A stretch of 31,714 bases of DNA, from positions 1 through 31,714 of the forward strand of contig URKJ01000047.1 of the NCBI GenBank assembly GCA_900548385.1, in the 5' to 3' direction. The notes below the pieces were generated by a model. It was not told the origin of the DNA and searched no databases. It was given only the letters and a program-made list of their open reading frames with translations. The DNA comes from an uncultured bacterium. Lineage in GTDB: Bacteria > Verrucomicrobiota > Lentisphaeria > Victivallales > UBA1829. The translations under genes were made by a program, and so were the position numbers. Positions 1 through 7,233 of this stretch are shown piece after piece; position 1 is the stretch's first letter; every line of letters starts with the position of its first letter.

Positions 1-24
1 CTCGGAGATGTGTATAAGAGACAG
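1..24. other. Residual Nextera/Tn5 sequencing adapter
   Basis: Bases 6-24 read AGATGTGTATAAGAGACAG, exactly the 19-base Tn5 mosaic end used in Nextera libraries, and bases 1-5 (CTCGG) match the part of the Nextera read-2 adapter that precedes it. This is library adapter left on the end of an assembled contig, not genomic sequence. It also means that the left edge of the window is a true contig end. Confidence 0.95.
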
Positions 25-89
25 ATTTTAAGCATATTGTCAATAGGCAGTTTGTTGTAAAAGGTGGAATTATTGCAGGGATATGTGAA

Positions 90-941
90 ATGGCGAAAAA
101 CAAGTTCTGGGGAAATGGAAATGAAGATGGTGGTATTGAGTATCATCTTCCTTTTGATCTTCATGCTGTGATCGAATGTGAGGAATCAAGGGGGAATATT
201 GTTGAAAGAGGTGGATATCATGTCAATACAGCGGGGCTTGTCTGGATCGTTTCCGGGCAATGCCGGGCGTTTTTATGCGGGGAGGAGCGGATCCTGAATG
301 CGGGGCAGATGTTCTACATTCTGTTTCGTGACAATTACCGTTTAGAGGCTCTTTCCAGGCAGTTGCGATACCGGCAGATCGGCTTTTACGGTCCGTTGGC
401 GGAGGCGGTGCTGCTTTCCTATCGTTTTCCCCGTTTCTTGAATCTGGAACGGGATGCCGAGCCGATTTGGAACGAGATCGTCAGTCTGGCGAGCAGTCAC
501 AACGAGTTCGACCGTCGGCATATTGCCGCTTTGATTCTGGATTTCCTTGCCAGCGTTTCTAGCATGGAGATGTTTGAGAATCCGGGGGAACGGTTGATTG
601 AACAGGGGATGCGCCTGATTCTGCGTCATCTTGCCGATCCGGATCTGAGTGTTGATTTTCTTTGCGAAAAACTGTCCGTTTCCCGCTCCCGTTTGACGGA
701 ACAGTTCCACAAATATCAAAAATATTCGCCCGGACGGATGATCCTGAACAAGCGCCTCGCGCGTGCTTATTCTCTGCTGCGCGGGACGGATCATCCGATC
801 GCCAGAGTTGCGGAAGAGTGCGGCTTCCGCGATCCGAAAACATTTTCCCGTTTTATCCGCCGGGCTTCGGGGATGGGGCCGCAGGCGTTCCGCAGCAATT
901 TCCGCCGGGAGAACGATCCGGAGGAGTTGCCGCCGTTATGA
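90..941 (+). CDS. AraC-family transcriptional regulator
   Basis: A 283-residue protein with the usual two-part AraC layout. Residues about 20-110 look like the cupin-type sensing domain (a histidine-rich start, then W-IVSGQCRAF and a G-E-R-L-AGQMF stretch). Residues about 170-275 hold the double helix-turn-helix domain: the first helix pair is around LSVDFLCEKLSVSRSRLTEQ, the second around IARVAEECGFRDPKTFSRFI, followed by the typical G-P-FR end. It most likely senses a sugar or other small ligand in the cytoplasm and controls neighbouring catabolic genes. The only neighbour on its strand is a ruined hydrolase gene directly downstream, which may have been its target. A weak CAGGGA ribosome site lies about 9 bases before the ATG. 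It is the only intact plus-strand gene and appears unrelated to the Tad operon. Confidence 0.9.
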   Translation: MAKNKFWGNGNEDGGIEYHLPFDLHAVIECEESRGNIVERGGYHVNTAGLVWIVSGQCRAFLCGEERILNAGQMFYILFRDNYRLEALSRQLRYRQIGFYGPLAEAVLLSYRFPRFLNLERDAEPIWNEIVSLASSHNEFDRRHIAALILDFLASVSSMEMFENPGERLIEQGMRLILRHLADPDLSVDFLCEKLSVSRSRLTEQFHKYQKYSPGRMILNKRLARAYSLLRGTDHPIARVAEECGFRDPKTFSRFIRRASGMGPQAFRSNFRRENDPEELPPL

Positions 942-1169
942 TTTCTTCAATTCCGCCGCAAACTGTTTCAGCCCCGCCGGTATGCCGCTTTACTCTGAAC
1001 CGGAAGAACTTGATGTCCGCTTTCCGGGACGCGCCGAAACCGTTCACCGTTACCGGATGTTCGGGTTCGCACAGGAAAAAGGTCCCGTGCCGAAACCGGC
1101 ACTGCTGCGGACGGAAAAAGGCGGAGCTTCGTTTTATGTGGAACTTTGCAAACGGTTTGAAAACAATTT

Positions 1170-1366
1170 TTCCCGATTCATCGCCCGGTTGTAAATGTAC
1201 CGCTTCTGGTTTTCATCCACGGCGGCAGCTGGCAAATGCGGTGTAAGGAGACCTTCCGTTTTCTGGCGGCGGGGCCGCTGCGGCACGGTATCCATGCCGC
1301 CCTGCGGGTTACACGCTTGCTCCGGCTCAGACGCTGGCTGCCATTGCCGCAGAAATCCCTGTTTAG
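1170..1366 (+). pseudogene. Alpha/beta hydrolase (esterase/lipase-like) remnant
   Basis: No intact gene lies between 942 and 1362, but translation shows the start of an alpha/beta hydrolase. The frame running through 1170-1310 gives PLLVFIHGGSWQM then KETFRFLAAGPLRHGIHAAL: a beta strand followed by the HGGSW oxyanion-hole motif of the BD-FAE/kynurenine-formamidase-like esterases. Near 1305-1310 the reading shifts frame and continues as GYTLAPAQTLAAIAAEIPV, the strand and helix that normally follow, then stops at 1364-1366. The nucleophile elbow and the rest of the fold are absent. An in-frame stop at 1158-1160 cuts it off upstream; coding-like residues in another frame over about 960-1190 may be its degraded N-terminus. 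The remnant abuts the stop codon of the converging kinase gene. What is seen is the motif order across two frames; the exact subfamily is inferred. Confidence 0.6.
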
Positions 1367-3234
1367 TGTTTGAATATTTGGGAGATTTTCGCATACAACG
1401 ATTGCGGGCTGTCTTCTGCTGCTTCAATCAGCGTAAAACTTCTTAAATTGCAAAGTTCCCGGATACTGTTGTTAAATTCCTGTATTTTTGCAGAGTTTTC
1501 CGGAGTTTCCACAATAAAGGCAAATGGAATTCCCTTGTCACGCAGCATATTCGCCTCATTAAGAATCAACAGGTCAAAATTGGATCTTGATATTCCGAGT
1601 TCAGCATAGCGCCCGGCCGGAGCTAAAATGACAAAACGCGGTGAATGACCGATAATTTTCGAAAGCTGTTTCCGGTATTGTGAGAAATTTGCAGCTTCAA
1701 GAAAAGATATATTTGCCGCACCGTTTCTTTTGATGTATTCTTCTTTGAAAGACTTTAACTGTTCTGTTGCTCCGCCCAGCAGGACGAGAGTGTTTTTCTT
1801 CAGCGGATCGAAAGGAGAGGTTTCTGGATCTGATACGATTGGTGCCGCGGCGGAATCTATTTTTTCCGGGCAGTTTTTCAGTGGAGAGTTCCGTTCCGCT
1901 GAAAGTTGGGAGGGCGTTGCCAATGGCGGTTTTGCGGATTGTTTCGGCGAGGGAGCGCTCAATGGCTTTTCTTCAACGAGAGCGAAAAATATTCCGCCGG
2001 ACAAAACCGCTGCTGCGAAAAAGCAGAAACATATAATGACTGGATTTTTTTTCTTATCCAGATGACGCAAAGAAAATGAATGCTTTTCCGGCACTGATGT
2101 TTCACCGCCATTCCTGATTTCAAAAACGTTTGGAGACGTTTGAATGGGCGTGGAGCCTGTTGTGGCGGAAGGTTCCGGGGCATCCGATAAACCATCGGAG
2201 GGGAGGGGACCGGCTTCCATGGTCGGCATGGTTACCTCGGGAGAGTCTGCGGTCCCTGTCAGAGTCTTGTTCCCATTTGTTTTTGGTGTGTGAATGATCG
2301 TTGGCAGGGTTATTTCCGTTTCTTCCGATGGAACGGTTTTGTCGGGACACGCATTTTTCTCTATTGTCGGGATGATTTTTTCAAGCCGCCTTAACAATTC
2401 GGAGGGGGATTGAATTCGTTTTTGAATATTTTTCGCACACATCTGATTCAGGAGTTCCGCCAGATCCGCGGGGATTGAGGGCACGAGAGTTTGAATGTCG
2501 GGAATATCCTCATCACGAACGACCTGGGAAAGGATCTCTATCGTGTTGCTTCCCCGGTATGGACGTTGTCCGGAAAGCATTTCATAGAAAACAATTCCCA
2601 AACTGTAAATATCGGCACGGCAATCCACTTTCCGGGAATCCATGGCTTGTTCCGGGGACATATAAGCCGGGGTTCCGAATACGGACGCTTCCATGGTAAG
2701 CATCGTGTCCTGTTCGTTCGTCGATTTTGCAATGCCCAGATCGGCGAGTTTGGCGGTTCCATCCGAAGTGAACATGATATTATCCGGCTTGATGTCCCGA
2801 TGAACCATATCATGTTTCCGGGCGGTTTCCAATGCGGACGCAATCTGCCGGATAATGGAAACAGCCTGTTCCGGAGAAAAGTGTCCGATTTTTTTTAACA
2901 AGTCTCGGATGCTTCCTCCGGAAACATAATCCATGATGATGTAGTACATTCCATTTTCAGAATTTTTTCCGGCATCGTGGACCGAGATCAAGTTCGGATG
3001 CTTGATTTTGCAGGCGAGTCTTGCTTCCCGAATGAAGCGGTCGACGAACTGTTTGTTTTTTGCCGCGACATTCGGAAACAGAACCTTCAAGGCGAAAAGC
3101 GAATCCAGGACATTGTGCCGGACAAGATATACCGCTCCCATTCCTCCCTTGCCGAGGAGTTTTTCCACACGGTATTTTTCAAAGATATCGCCCGGCTTCA
3201 GCATGCCGCCGTCATCGTTTTTCACCCAGTTCAT
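1363..3234 (-). CDS. PknB-type membrane Ser/Thr protein kinase
   Basis: A 623-residue Hanks-type kinase. Residues 20-285 carry the full catalytic set: glycine loop GKGGMGAVY (28-36), ATP lysine K50 in FALKVL, helix-C glutamate E70, HRDIKPDN (145-152) with catalytic D147, DLG (165-167) in place of DFG as is common in bacterial kinases, and GTPAYMSPE ending the activation segment. A Pro/Ser/Thr-rich linker (about 290-395) leads to one membrane helix (about 398-420) and an outside domain of roughly 145 residues with Rossmann-like strand/helix alternation (NTLVLLGG, RFVILAP, FDLLIL) that I cannot assign. It is neither a PASTA nor an obvious WD domain, so the sensed signal is unknown. A GGAAGGA ribosome site about 8 bases upstream supports the MNWVK start. 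It is the last gene of the operon, 18 bases after the preceding lipoprotein. The PP2C and FHA genes upstream are its probable partners. Confidence 0.95.
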   Translation of the reverse strand: MNWVKNDDGGMLKPGDIFEKYRVEKLLGKGGMGAVYLVRHNVLDSLFALKVLFPNVAAKNKQFVDRFIREARLACKIKHPNLISVHDAGKNSENGMYYIIMDYVSGGSIRDLLKKIGHFSPEQAVSIIRQIASALETARKHDMVHRDIKPDNIMFTSDGTAKLADLGIAKSTNEQDTMLTMEASVFGTPAYMSPEQAMDSRKVDCRADIYSLGIVFYEMLSGQRPYRGSNTIEILSQVVRDEDIPDIQTLVPSIPADLAELLNQMCAKNIQKRIQSPSELLRRLEKIIPTIEKNACPDKTVPSEETEITLPTIIHTPKTNGNKTLTGTADSPEVTMPTMEAGPLPSDGLSDAPEPSATTGSTPIQTSPNVFEIRNGGETSVPEKHSFSLRHLDKKKNPVIICFCFFAAAVLSGGIFFALVEEKPLSAPSPKQSAKPPLATPSQLSAERNSPLKNCPEKIDSAAAPIVSDPETSPFDPLKKNTLVLLGGATEQLKSFKEEYIKRNGAANISFLEAANFSQYRKQLSKIIGHSPRFVILAPAGRYAELGISRSNFDLLILNEANMLRDKGIPFAFIVETPENSAKIQEFNNSIRELCNLRSFTLIEAAEDSPQSLYAKISQIFKH

Positions 3235-3252
3235 CTGTGCAGGTCCTTCCGT

Positions 3253-4023
3253 TTACTTATCCAGAGCCGGCAGTTTTTGACTCAATTCATAAAGAGCGCC
3301 GTTCATCGCCTGTTTCATCAGCTGCGGATACAAGCTCACGTCCCTGCCGATCCGCGCATAGATCCAATGCGTGATGTAATCGCGGCCGCGATAGTCGTAA
3401 TTCCATACGACTTTTCCGCTGGCACGTTCGACCAGTTCGAATTTGACCCACAGTTCGTTTTCAGACGTTCCGCTTGGCGCGCCGAGAATCCAGAGAACCG
3501 GTGAAAGAAAATAAGTGATGCAGTAGGAATACATGCTTCCGCTGTAATAGGTGTTGGTCACTTTTCCGCGCCAGAGATAATCCGTCTGCGCCTGTTCCAG
3601 ACTGTTTGCTTTCGTAACGGAGGCGAACAGGTTTGATGTTTTCAGGCTCAGAACGGCGGCGTTGGCTAAATCCTGTGCCGGATTGAAAAGGAATCTGCCC
3701 AGAGAGACAAAATCCTCGCTGTTTTCCGGTTCTTCCTTTTCGACGAATCCGGCGGGCAGCAGAGGAAGGAATCCCAGATAAAACGACCCGTGATCTCCGG
3801 CCGGGTGCGCGGCGGCCTGTCCGGCCTGCATCGGATCGAAATATTTGGTTCCGCGCTGATCCATGAACGGAAGCACGGCGATGGTTTTTTTGCCTGCGCC
3901 TTTTTCCTGAAGTCTGACCATTGGTCCCGGAGCTTCCGCATAATCGAACGTTGCGACGTTGGTGCAGCCGGTAATGCAGAGAGCGGCGGTGAGAGTGGTG
4001 TACAGTAAGAATTTTTTATTCAT
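3253..4023 (-). CDS. Predicted lipoprotein, unknown function
   Basis: A 256-residue protein with a lipoprotein signal: basic MNKK, a hydrophobic stretch, then the lipobox ITGC with C20. After it comes KKTIAVLPFMDQRG, a beta strand typical of the nucleotide-like fold in CsgG/TolB-type lipoproteins ('IAVLPF'). The rest mixes a hydrophobic Gly/Pro-rich loop (about 85-110), a segment YLWRGKVTNTYYSG (about 150) and the closing strands ELWVKFELVERASGKVVWNYDY. That last pattern, a measure of a property 'of the same type as the paired subunit', also occurs in LpoB/CsgG-like proteins, so I suspect a distant member of that group, anchored in the outer membrane. A GAGGAA ribosome site lies 8 bases before the ATG. 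It sits between the CpaF remnant and the kinase gene. The family assignment is tentative; the lipoprotein call is firm. Confidence 0.8.
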   Translation of the reverse strand: MNKKFLLYTTLTAALCITGCTNVATFDYAEAPGPMVRLQEKGAGKKTIAVLPFMDQRGTKYFDPMQAGQAAAHPAGDHGSFYLGFLPLLPAGFVEKEEPENSEDFVSLGRFLFNPAQDLANAAVLSLKTSNLFASVTKANSLEQAQTDYLWRGKVTNTYYSGSMYSYCITYFLSPVLWILGAPSGTSENELWVKFELVERASGKVVWNYDYRGRDYITHWIYARIGRDVSLYPQLMKQAMNGALYELSQKLPALDK

Positions 4024-4041
4024 CTTTTGAATTCCTCATAG

Positions 4042-4316
4042 TTATTTATATTCCGGAAGCCGTAATTGTGCAATCGCTGCCTGTTCAACGAATGTCGGTC
4101 TGTTTTTGAGAATGAATTTTCCCTTGATTTTTCCTTCCGGAGAAATGCGGTCGGTCCGCCATGCGATACGCTGGTTTGATATTCGCCGTTCTTCAGCGGC
4201 AGGACTTCGGAAATGGCAATGACTTTGCGTGAGCCGTCCGCCAGTCTGGCGGTATTTGAAATAAAATACTCCAAAACATGCTCCGTGGCGGACACCGCAT
4301 AAAAAACGCCGGTCAC
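4042..4316 (-). pseudogene. CpaF/TadA ATPase C-terminal remnant (frameshifted)
   Basis: The 346-base gap between two lipoprotein genes holds a broken copy of the C-terminal end of a CpaF/TadA secretion ATPase. Reading leftwards on the minus strand, one frame gives EYFISNTARLADGSRKV then IAISEVLPLKNGEYQ. Near 4172-4177 the reading moves to another frame and continues RIAWRTDRISPEGKIKGKF and ILKNRPTFVEQAAIAQLRL before a TAA at 4042-4044. This lines up piece by piece with the end of the intact TadA at 20328-22010 (QTRLVDGSRKVVKITEV, then FTFEQTGLDSNGKVQGYHT and IPIFIDELRKSG). It differs too much to be a recent copy. The Walker boxes are absent. The piece left of about 4271 is clearly CpaF-like; the stretch from there to 4316 is uncertain. 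Confidence 0.65.
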
Positions 4317-4357
4317 AGTTGCCGCAATATATCTCTCCGTTACTGATGCGGCAACTG
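4316..4357. repeat. 11-bp perfect inverted repeat after a lipoprotein gene
   Basis: CAGTTGCCGCA at 4316-4326 is the exact reverse complement of TGCGGCAACTG at 4347-4357, with a 20-base loop. It begins 13 bases after the stop of the upstream lipoprotein gene (stop at 4371-4373). On the minus strand a run of six T follows about 9 bases past the stem, too far for a textbook rho-independent terminator. It could be a weak terminator or an mRNA-stabilising hairpin, or mark the edge of the inserted or deleted CpaF segment. Confidence 0.5.
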
Positions 4358-4370
4358 GACCTGTGATTTT

Positions 4371-4994
4371 TCAGAGTCCGAACAACGTCTGCATTAAGGA
4401 TTTCTTGTTTCCTGTCTCGGGGGCTTTTGAATTCGTTGCCCGCGGTTTGGCCATTGTTCCGAACGTCGCCGGGCGATTATCCGTATACTGGAATGTATTG
4501 GTATCCGTAATTACCGGATAATGAGAATCACCGACATTCAGCGGAATATAATCGCCTTTGCTGTTTTTGGCGAAATATTGCGGTTTCAAAAGTTTCGCTC
4601 CGACAATCGTTACGGGAAAACCTGTTATTTTAACCGTAATGGATTGTCTGCTGCTGATTCCGGTTGTAACGATGTCGACAACTGTTTCACTCTTTCCGGC
4701 TGCGATATAGTCGCATTTGTTTTCGGTGCAAAATGCGATAATCGCGTTCTTCTCGGCTTCGCAAACCGTTGCGCCGGTTCCGGTTGCGGTTTTCTTTACT
4801 TTGCCGATATTATAAACCGGAACACTGCGATCCCCGAAGTTCGCATTGGCAGGTTTAACCGCGTAACCTACGGCATCCGTAGAGTAAAGCGATTGGGTTT
4901 TTACAGGAGTCGACGGCATCATGGCCCGGCATCCGGAGGCCAGCATGGCGACAGCTCCTGCGGAGACTGCAAGTACTGCAAGTGATTTCTTCAT
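4371..4994 (-). CDS. Predicted lipoprotein, unknown function
   Basis: A 207-residue lipoprotein. The longer reading frame opens with a TTG fifteen bases upstream, but that TTG lies just before an AAAGGA ribosome site, so the ATG at 4994 (MKKSLAV) is the better start. The signal peptide is basic KK, a long Ala/Val stretch, and lipobox ASGC with C22. The mature part has a folded core of about 120 residues: CEAEKNAIIAFCTENKCDYIAAGKSE, followed by strands SRQSITVKITGFPVTIVGAK. This 'many alanines, then Cys-Asp-x-Ile' layout occurs in small surface lipoproteins that share a name only by pattern. The last 25 residues are polar and disordered-looking. I do not recognise the family. It lies 70 bases after the preceding gene, the longest ordinary gap in the operon. 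Confidence 0.8.
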   Translation of the reverse strand: MKKSLAVLAVSAGAVAMLASGCRAMMPSTPVKTQSLYSTDAVGYAVKPANANFGDRSVPVYNIGKVKKTATGTGATVCEAEKNAIIAFCTENKCDYIAAGKSETVVDIVTTGISSRQSITVKITGFPVTIVGAKLLKPQYFAKNSKGDYIPLNVGDSHYPVITDTNTFQYTDNRPATFGTMAKPRATNSKAPETGNKKSLMQTLFGL

Positions 4995-5027
4995 TTTTGA
5001 TCCTTTCAAATTAGTTTAAGAGGGTTG

Positions 5028-5048
5028 CATCTCCGACCGTCGAAGATG
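5028..5048 (-). other. Intergenic stem-loop
   Basis: In the 70-base gap between two operon genes, CATCTTCGAC and GTCGGAGATG (minus strand) form an almost perfect hairpin with one G-U pair and a tiny loop. There is no T run after it, so it is not a standard terminator. It may protect or process the mRNA between the two genes. Function is inferred only from position. Confidence 0.35.
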
Positions 5049-5064
5049 TTCCACCCCGGAGAGA

Positions 5065-6060
5065 TTATTCTTTTGGTTTCCCGAATTGTTCCTGTTCCGC
5101 ACCCGACGGCTTCCGTGTTACCCGGTCAATCAGATTCCAGGCTGCCGCGATATTGATCTTTCCTGTTATCTGCACATCACGTTTTTTTATATTAACCGAA
5201 AGCCCCTGCAACTGCTGACTGAATCCCATGGAGAGCTGTTTCACGACCGGTTGTATGGTCTGGTGCAGTTCTCCGGCGATCTGCTCATTTTTAGCATTGA
5301 GAACAAGGTCGATCCGCAGTGAATTCCCCTGAACTCTTCCGGTTGCGGAAATCGTGTTCAGCTTGTCTAAAAACTCTTTCACTTTTCCTGCTTCCGGAGA
5401 ACCCGCCGGAATTGCGGAAAGTTTTTCCGTTCTCACAACGGCGGCAAAAGATAAGTCTTTTTGTTCCAGACCGGATACAAGAGTCGGCTTTCCGGAAACG
5501 TTATTCGAACTCAAGGAGAGTTGCTGTTTTTTATCGGGATTAACCGTCGCCCGAAAATGCAGAAGCCCATCCCTGTCAAGCGAAAAAGTGAAATTCGCCG
5601 GAGGTATTTTTCCGTCCCCGTTCAACTTGTATTGGTAAAAATCCAGATCATTCTGTTTCATGATCTGCGGCATCGGGACAGCAGAATCTTTTCCGGGCTG
5701 AAGCAGTTTGGCAATATCTCCCTGAACATTCCCGGAAATCATTGCAACCCCCTCAATGGAAGCTTTCAACGGAACCATGGAATGGAGAAATAAATTTATA
5801 ACCGCTTCCGCATCGCGGTTTTTCGTATCAAACAAACGGTCTTCGGCGTCTTCTTCCAATGCCTTGTTCTTGTCCTCCTGAATCCGCTTCCACAGTGACG
5901 GAGTCATGGATTTCTCCGCCTGCTTTGTATTGATATATATGATGGCGTCGGCAGACGGCATTGCATAATTCCAAATGCTTTTTTCTGCCGCATGGAGAGC
6001 ACATCCTGCCAGAACTCCGGCAAATAAAGTGCTCCGGAGATAATGTTTTGCGTTATCCAC
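5065..6060 (-). CDS. Exported protein of unknown function
   Basis: A 331-residue exported protein. The open frame can begin at a TTG, but the ribosome site GAAAGGA touches that TTG; the GTG two codons later (6060) has a 6-base spacing and is the likelier start. The N-terminus is basic with a short hydrophobic stretch, then VLAGCALHAAEK. This could be cut by signal peptidase I after HAA or by the lipoprotein peptidase at LAGC; I cannot decide. The mature part opens with PSADAIIYINTKQAE and continues with alternating strands (FTFSLDRDGLLHFRATV, LSFAAVVRTEKLSA, SLRIDLVLNAKN), which resembles the repeated half-barrel folds of large secreted PVC proteins of unknown function. It overlaps the end of the PP2C phosphatase gene by a few bases, so the two are translationally linked. 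I do not recognise a family. Confidence 0.8.
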   Translation of the reverse strand: MDNAKHYLRSTLFAGVLAGCALHAAEKSIWNYAMPSADAIIYINTKQAEKSMTPSLWKRIQEDKNKALEEDAEDRLFDTKNRDAEAVINLFLHSMVPLKASIEGVAMISGNVQGDIAKLLQPGKDSAVPMPQIMKQNDLDFYQYKLNGDGKIPPANFTFSLDRDGLLHFRATVNPDKKQQLSLSSNNVSGKPTLVSGLEQKDLSFAAVVRTEKLSAIPAGSPEAGKVKEFLDKLNTISATGRVQGNSLRIDLVLNAKNEQIAGELHQTIQPVVKQLSMGFSQQLQGLSVNIKKRDVQITGKINIAAAWNLIDRVTRKPSGAEQEQFGKPKE

Positions 6061-6895
6061 GGTCAATCCTTTCTTCCGATATTTTTTCCAGATAATTGCT
6101 TTCCCGCCATTCTTCTTCCGGGTGATTCCCGCTTGCCGGGATATTTTCTTTGATCCTGCACAAAATGAATGTGAAGTTATCTTTTGCTCCGGCTTGTCTC
6201 AGCAGCGTAACCAATGCGGTTTTAATCTCTTCAAGCGAACTGCTGCCGATAAGGAGTCTCTGCAATTCATCATTGGAGAGCATGGTGGAAACGCCATCGC
6301 TGCAGATCATGAACAAGTCATTGATGTGCAATTCAATTTTCAGCCATTCGGGAAGAACGTTCGATGCGGTGCCTATCGCTCTGGTCAGGACATGCGAAAG
6401 CATGGATGTTTTATGATCTCCGAACCGAACGCCGGATCTCTGAGCCAATTCATTGCCGATCGTGTGATCGCAGGTAAGCTGCGATAAAACACCGTCACGG
6501 AAGCGGTAAATCCGACTGTCTCCGATGTGACAGATAGAGGCTTTGGAGGGCATCCATGAATCAAAAAGCATCATTGCCAGTGTCGCGCCCATCTGCTGAA
6601 AATGATGTCCGGCGGCATATTGTTGAATTTTCTGATTGGCTCTATGGATTGCCTGTTGAATTTCATATTTGCGCAATCCCGGTGAATCGGCGGCGCTTCC
6701 GGCGATGGATTCGGTTATCATATCTTCAACGATCTGACTGGCGATTTCTCCGGCGGAGCCGCCGCCCATGCCGTCGGAAACAAGAAAGCAGCCGTCCTCT
6801 TCAAGACAGGCATAGGCGTCTTCGTTCGTCGGACGGCATAATCCGGCATCGGAACAGGCGGAATATTGAATGTAATGGAATGGAGAGCTGCTCAT
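6053..6895 (-). CDS. PP2C-family Ser/Thr protein phosphatase
   Basis: A 280-residue PPM/PP2C phosphatase of the bacterial Stp/PrpC type. The metal-binding and catalytic motifs are all there: NEDA (24-27), VSDGMGGG (39-46) with D41, GATLAMML (103-110), HIGDSRIYRFRDG (123-135), LTRAIG (170-175), MICSDGVSTML (197-207) with D200, and AKDNFTFILC (237-246) with D239. Its length is what the family usually has, with no membrane segment, so it is cytosolic and would remove phosphates from Thr/Ser on proteins phosphorylated by the PknB-like kinase encoded four genes downstream. The gene overlaps the one before it by four bases (ATGA) and the one after it slightly, so it is part of the same operon. Kinase plus PP2C plus FHA proteins is the classic bacterial phospho-threonine switch; the specific targets here are inferred. 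Confidence 0.95.
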   Translation of the reverse strand: MSSSPFHYIQYSACSDAGLCRPTNEDAYACLEEDGCFLVSDGMGGGSAGEIASQIVEDMITESIAGSAADSPGLRKYEIQQAIHRANQKIQQYAAGHHFQQMGATLAMMLFDSWMPSKASICHIGDSRIYRFRDGVLSQLTCDHTIGNELAQRSGVRFGDHKTSMLSHVLTRAIGTASNVLPEWLKIELHINDLFMICSDGVSTMLSNDELQRLLIGSSSLEEIKTALVTLLRQAGAKDNFTFILCRIKENIPASGNHPEEEWRESNYLEKISEERIDRG

Positions 6896-7233
6896 TCTTC
6901 GTTAATTCCCCATGCAAAAAAAGTTTTTCTGTCGCCGCTCCAAAGCATCATGATTAATGTCTGTTTACCTTTGGTGTAGGCGAGAATGATGTGTTCCTTG
7001 TTCTTTTCATCCAGCGGAATCTCGTGCTTCAATTTGAACCCGGCTTTCTGAACCGAAGAGTCCAGAGTTTTTTTAGCTTTCTCAAAATTCATTTTCAGAG
7101 AACCGTTCATCTGCCAGGTCTTGCCGCTGTTATCCCGGTTGATAATCTGCGATCCTTCCGGCAAAACAAACGGCTCCGCGGCAGATACTGCAACCGTGAA
7201 AAATAGAAAACAGCTTGAAACAAATCTCCTCAT
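6892..7233 (-). CDS. Small exported protein, unknown function
   Basis: A 113-residue protein with a clear signal peptide (MRRF, then SSCFLFFTVAVSAAEPF, cut after SAA). The mature 95 residues are alpha/beta with a polar start (LPEGSQIINRDNSGKTW), a helix KAKKTLDSSVQKAGF and three strands (EHIILAYTKGKQTLIMMLWS, then FFAWGINEE). The pattern 'helix then strands, with a Gly-Lys turn' resembles small periplasmic assembly factors, but no family can be named. Four-base overlaps with the lipase-like gene upstream and the phosphatase gene downstream make it firmly part of the operon. Confidence 0.75.
   Translation of the reverse strand: MRRFVSSCFLFFTVAVSAAEPFVLPEGSQIINRDNSGKTWQMNGSLKMNFEKAKKTLDSSVQKAGFKLKHEIPLDEKNKEHIILAYTKGKQTLIMMLWSGDRKTFFAWGINEE

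Noticed and set aside
38..65. TTGTCA...TAAAAG as a promoter for the AraC gene
   Set aside because: Spacing of 15 and a poor -10 make it no better than chance in this A+T-rich stretch so close to the contig end.
342..794. Minus-strand frame of 150 codons inside the AraC gene
   Set aside because: It lies fully antisense to a clear AraC gene and its translation has no recognisable pattern.
763..1194. Plus-strand frame of 143 codons overlapping the AraC end
   Set aside because: Its first half is a frame shadow of the AraC gene. The second half may be a decayed hydrolase N-terminus, but I cannot prove it.
1280..1300. 9-bp hairpin after the kinase gene
   Set aside because: GCGGCATGG / CCGTGCCGC is strong but has no T run and lies within codons of the hydrolase remnant; not called as a terminator.
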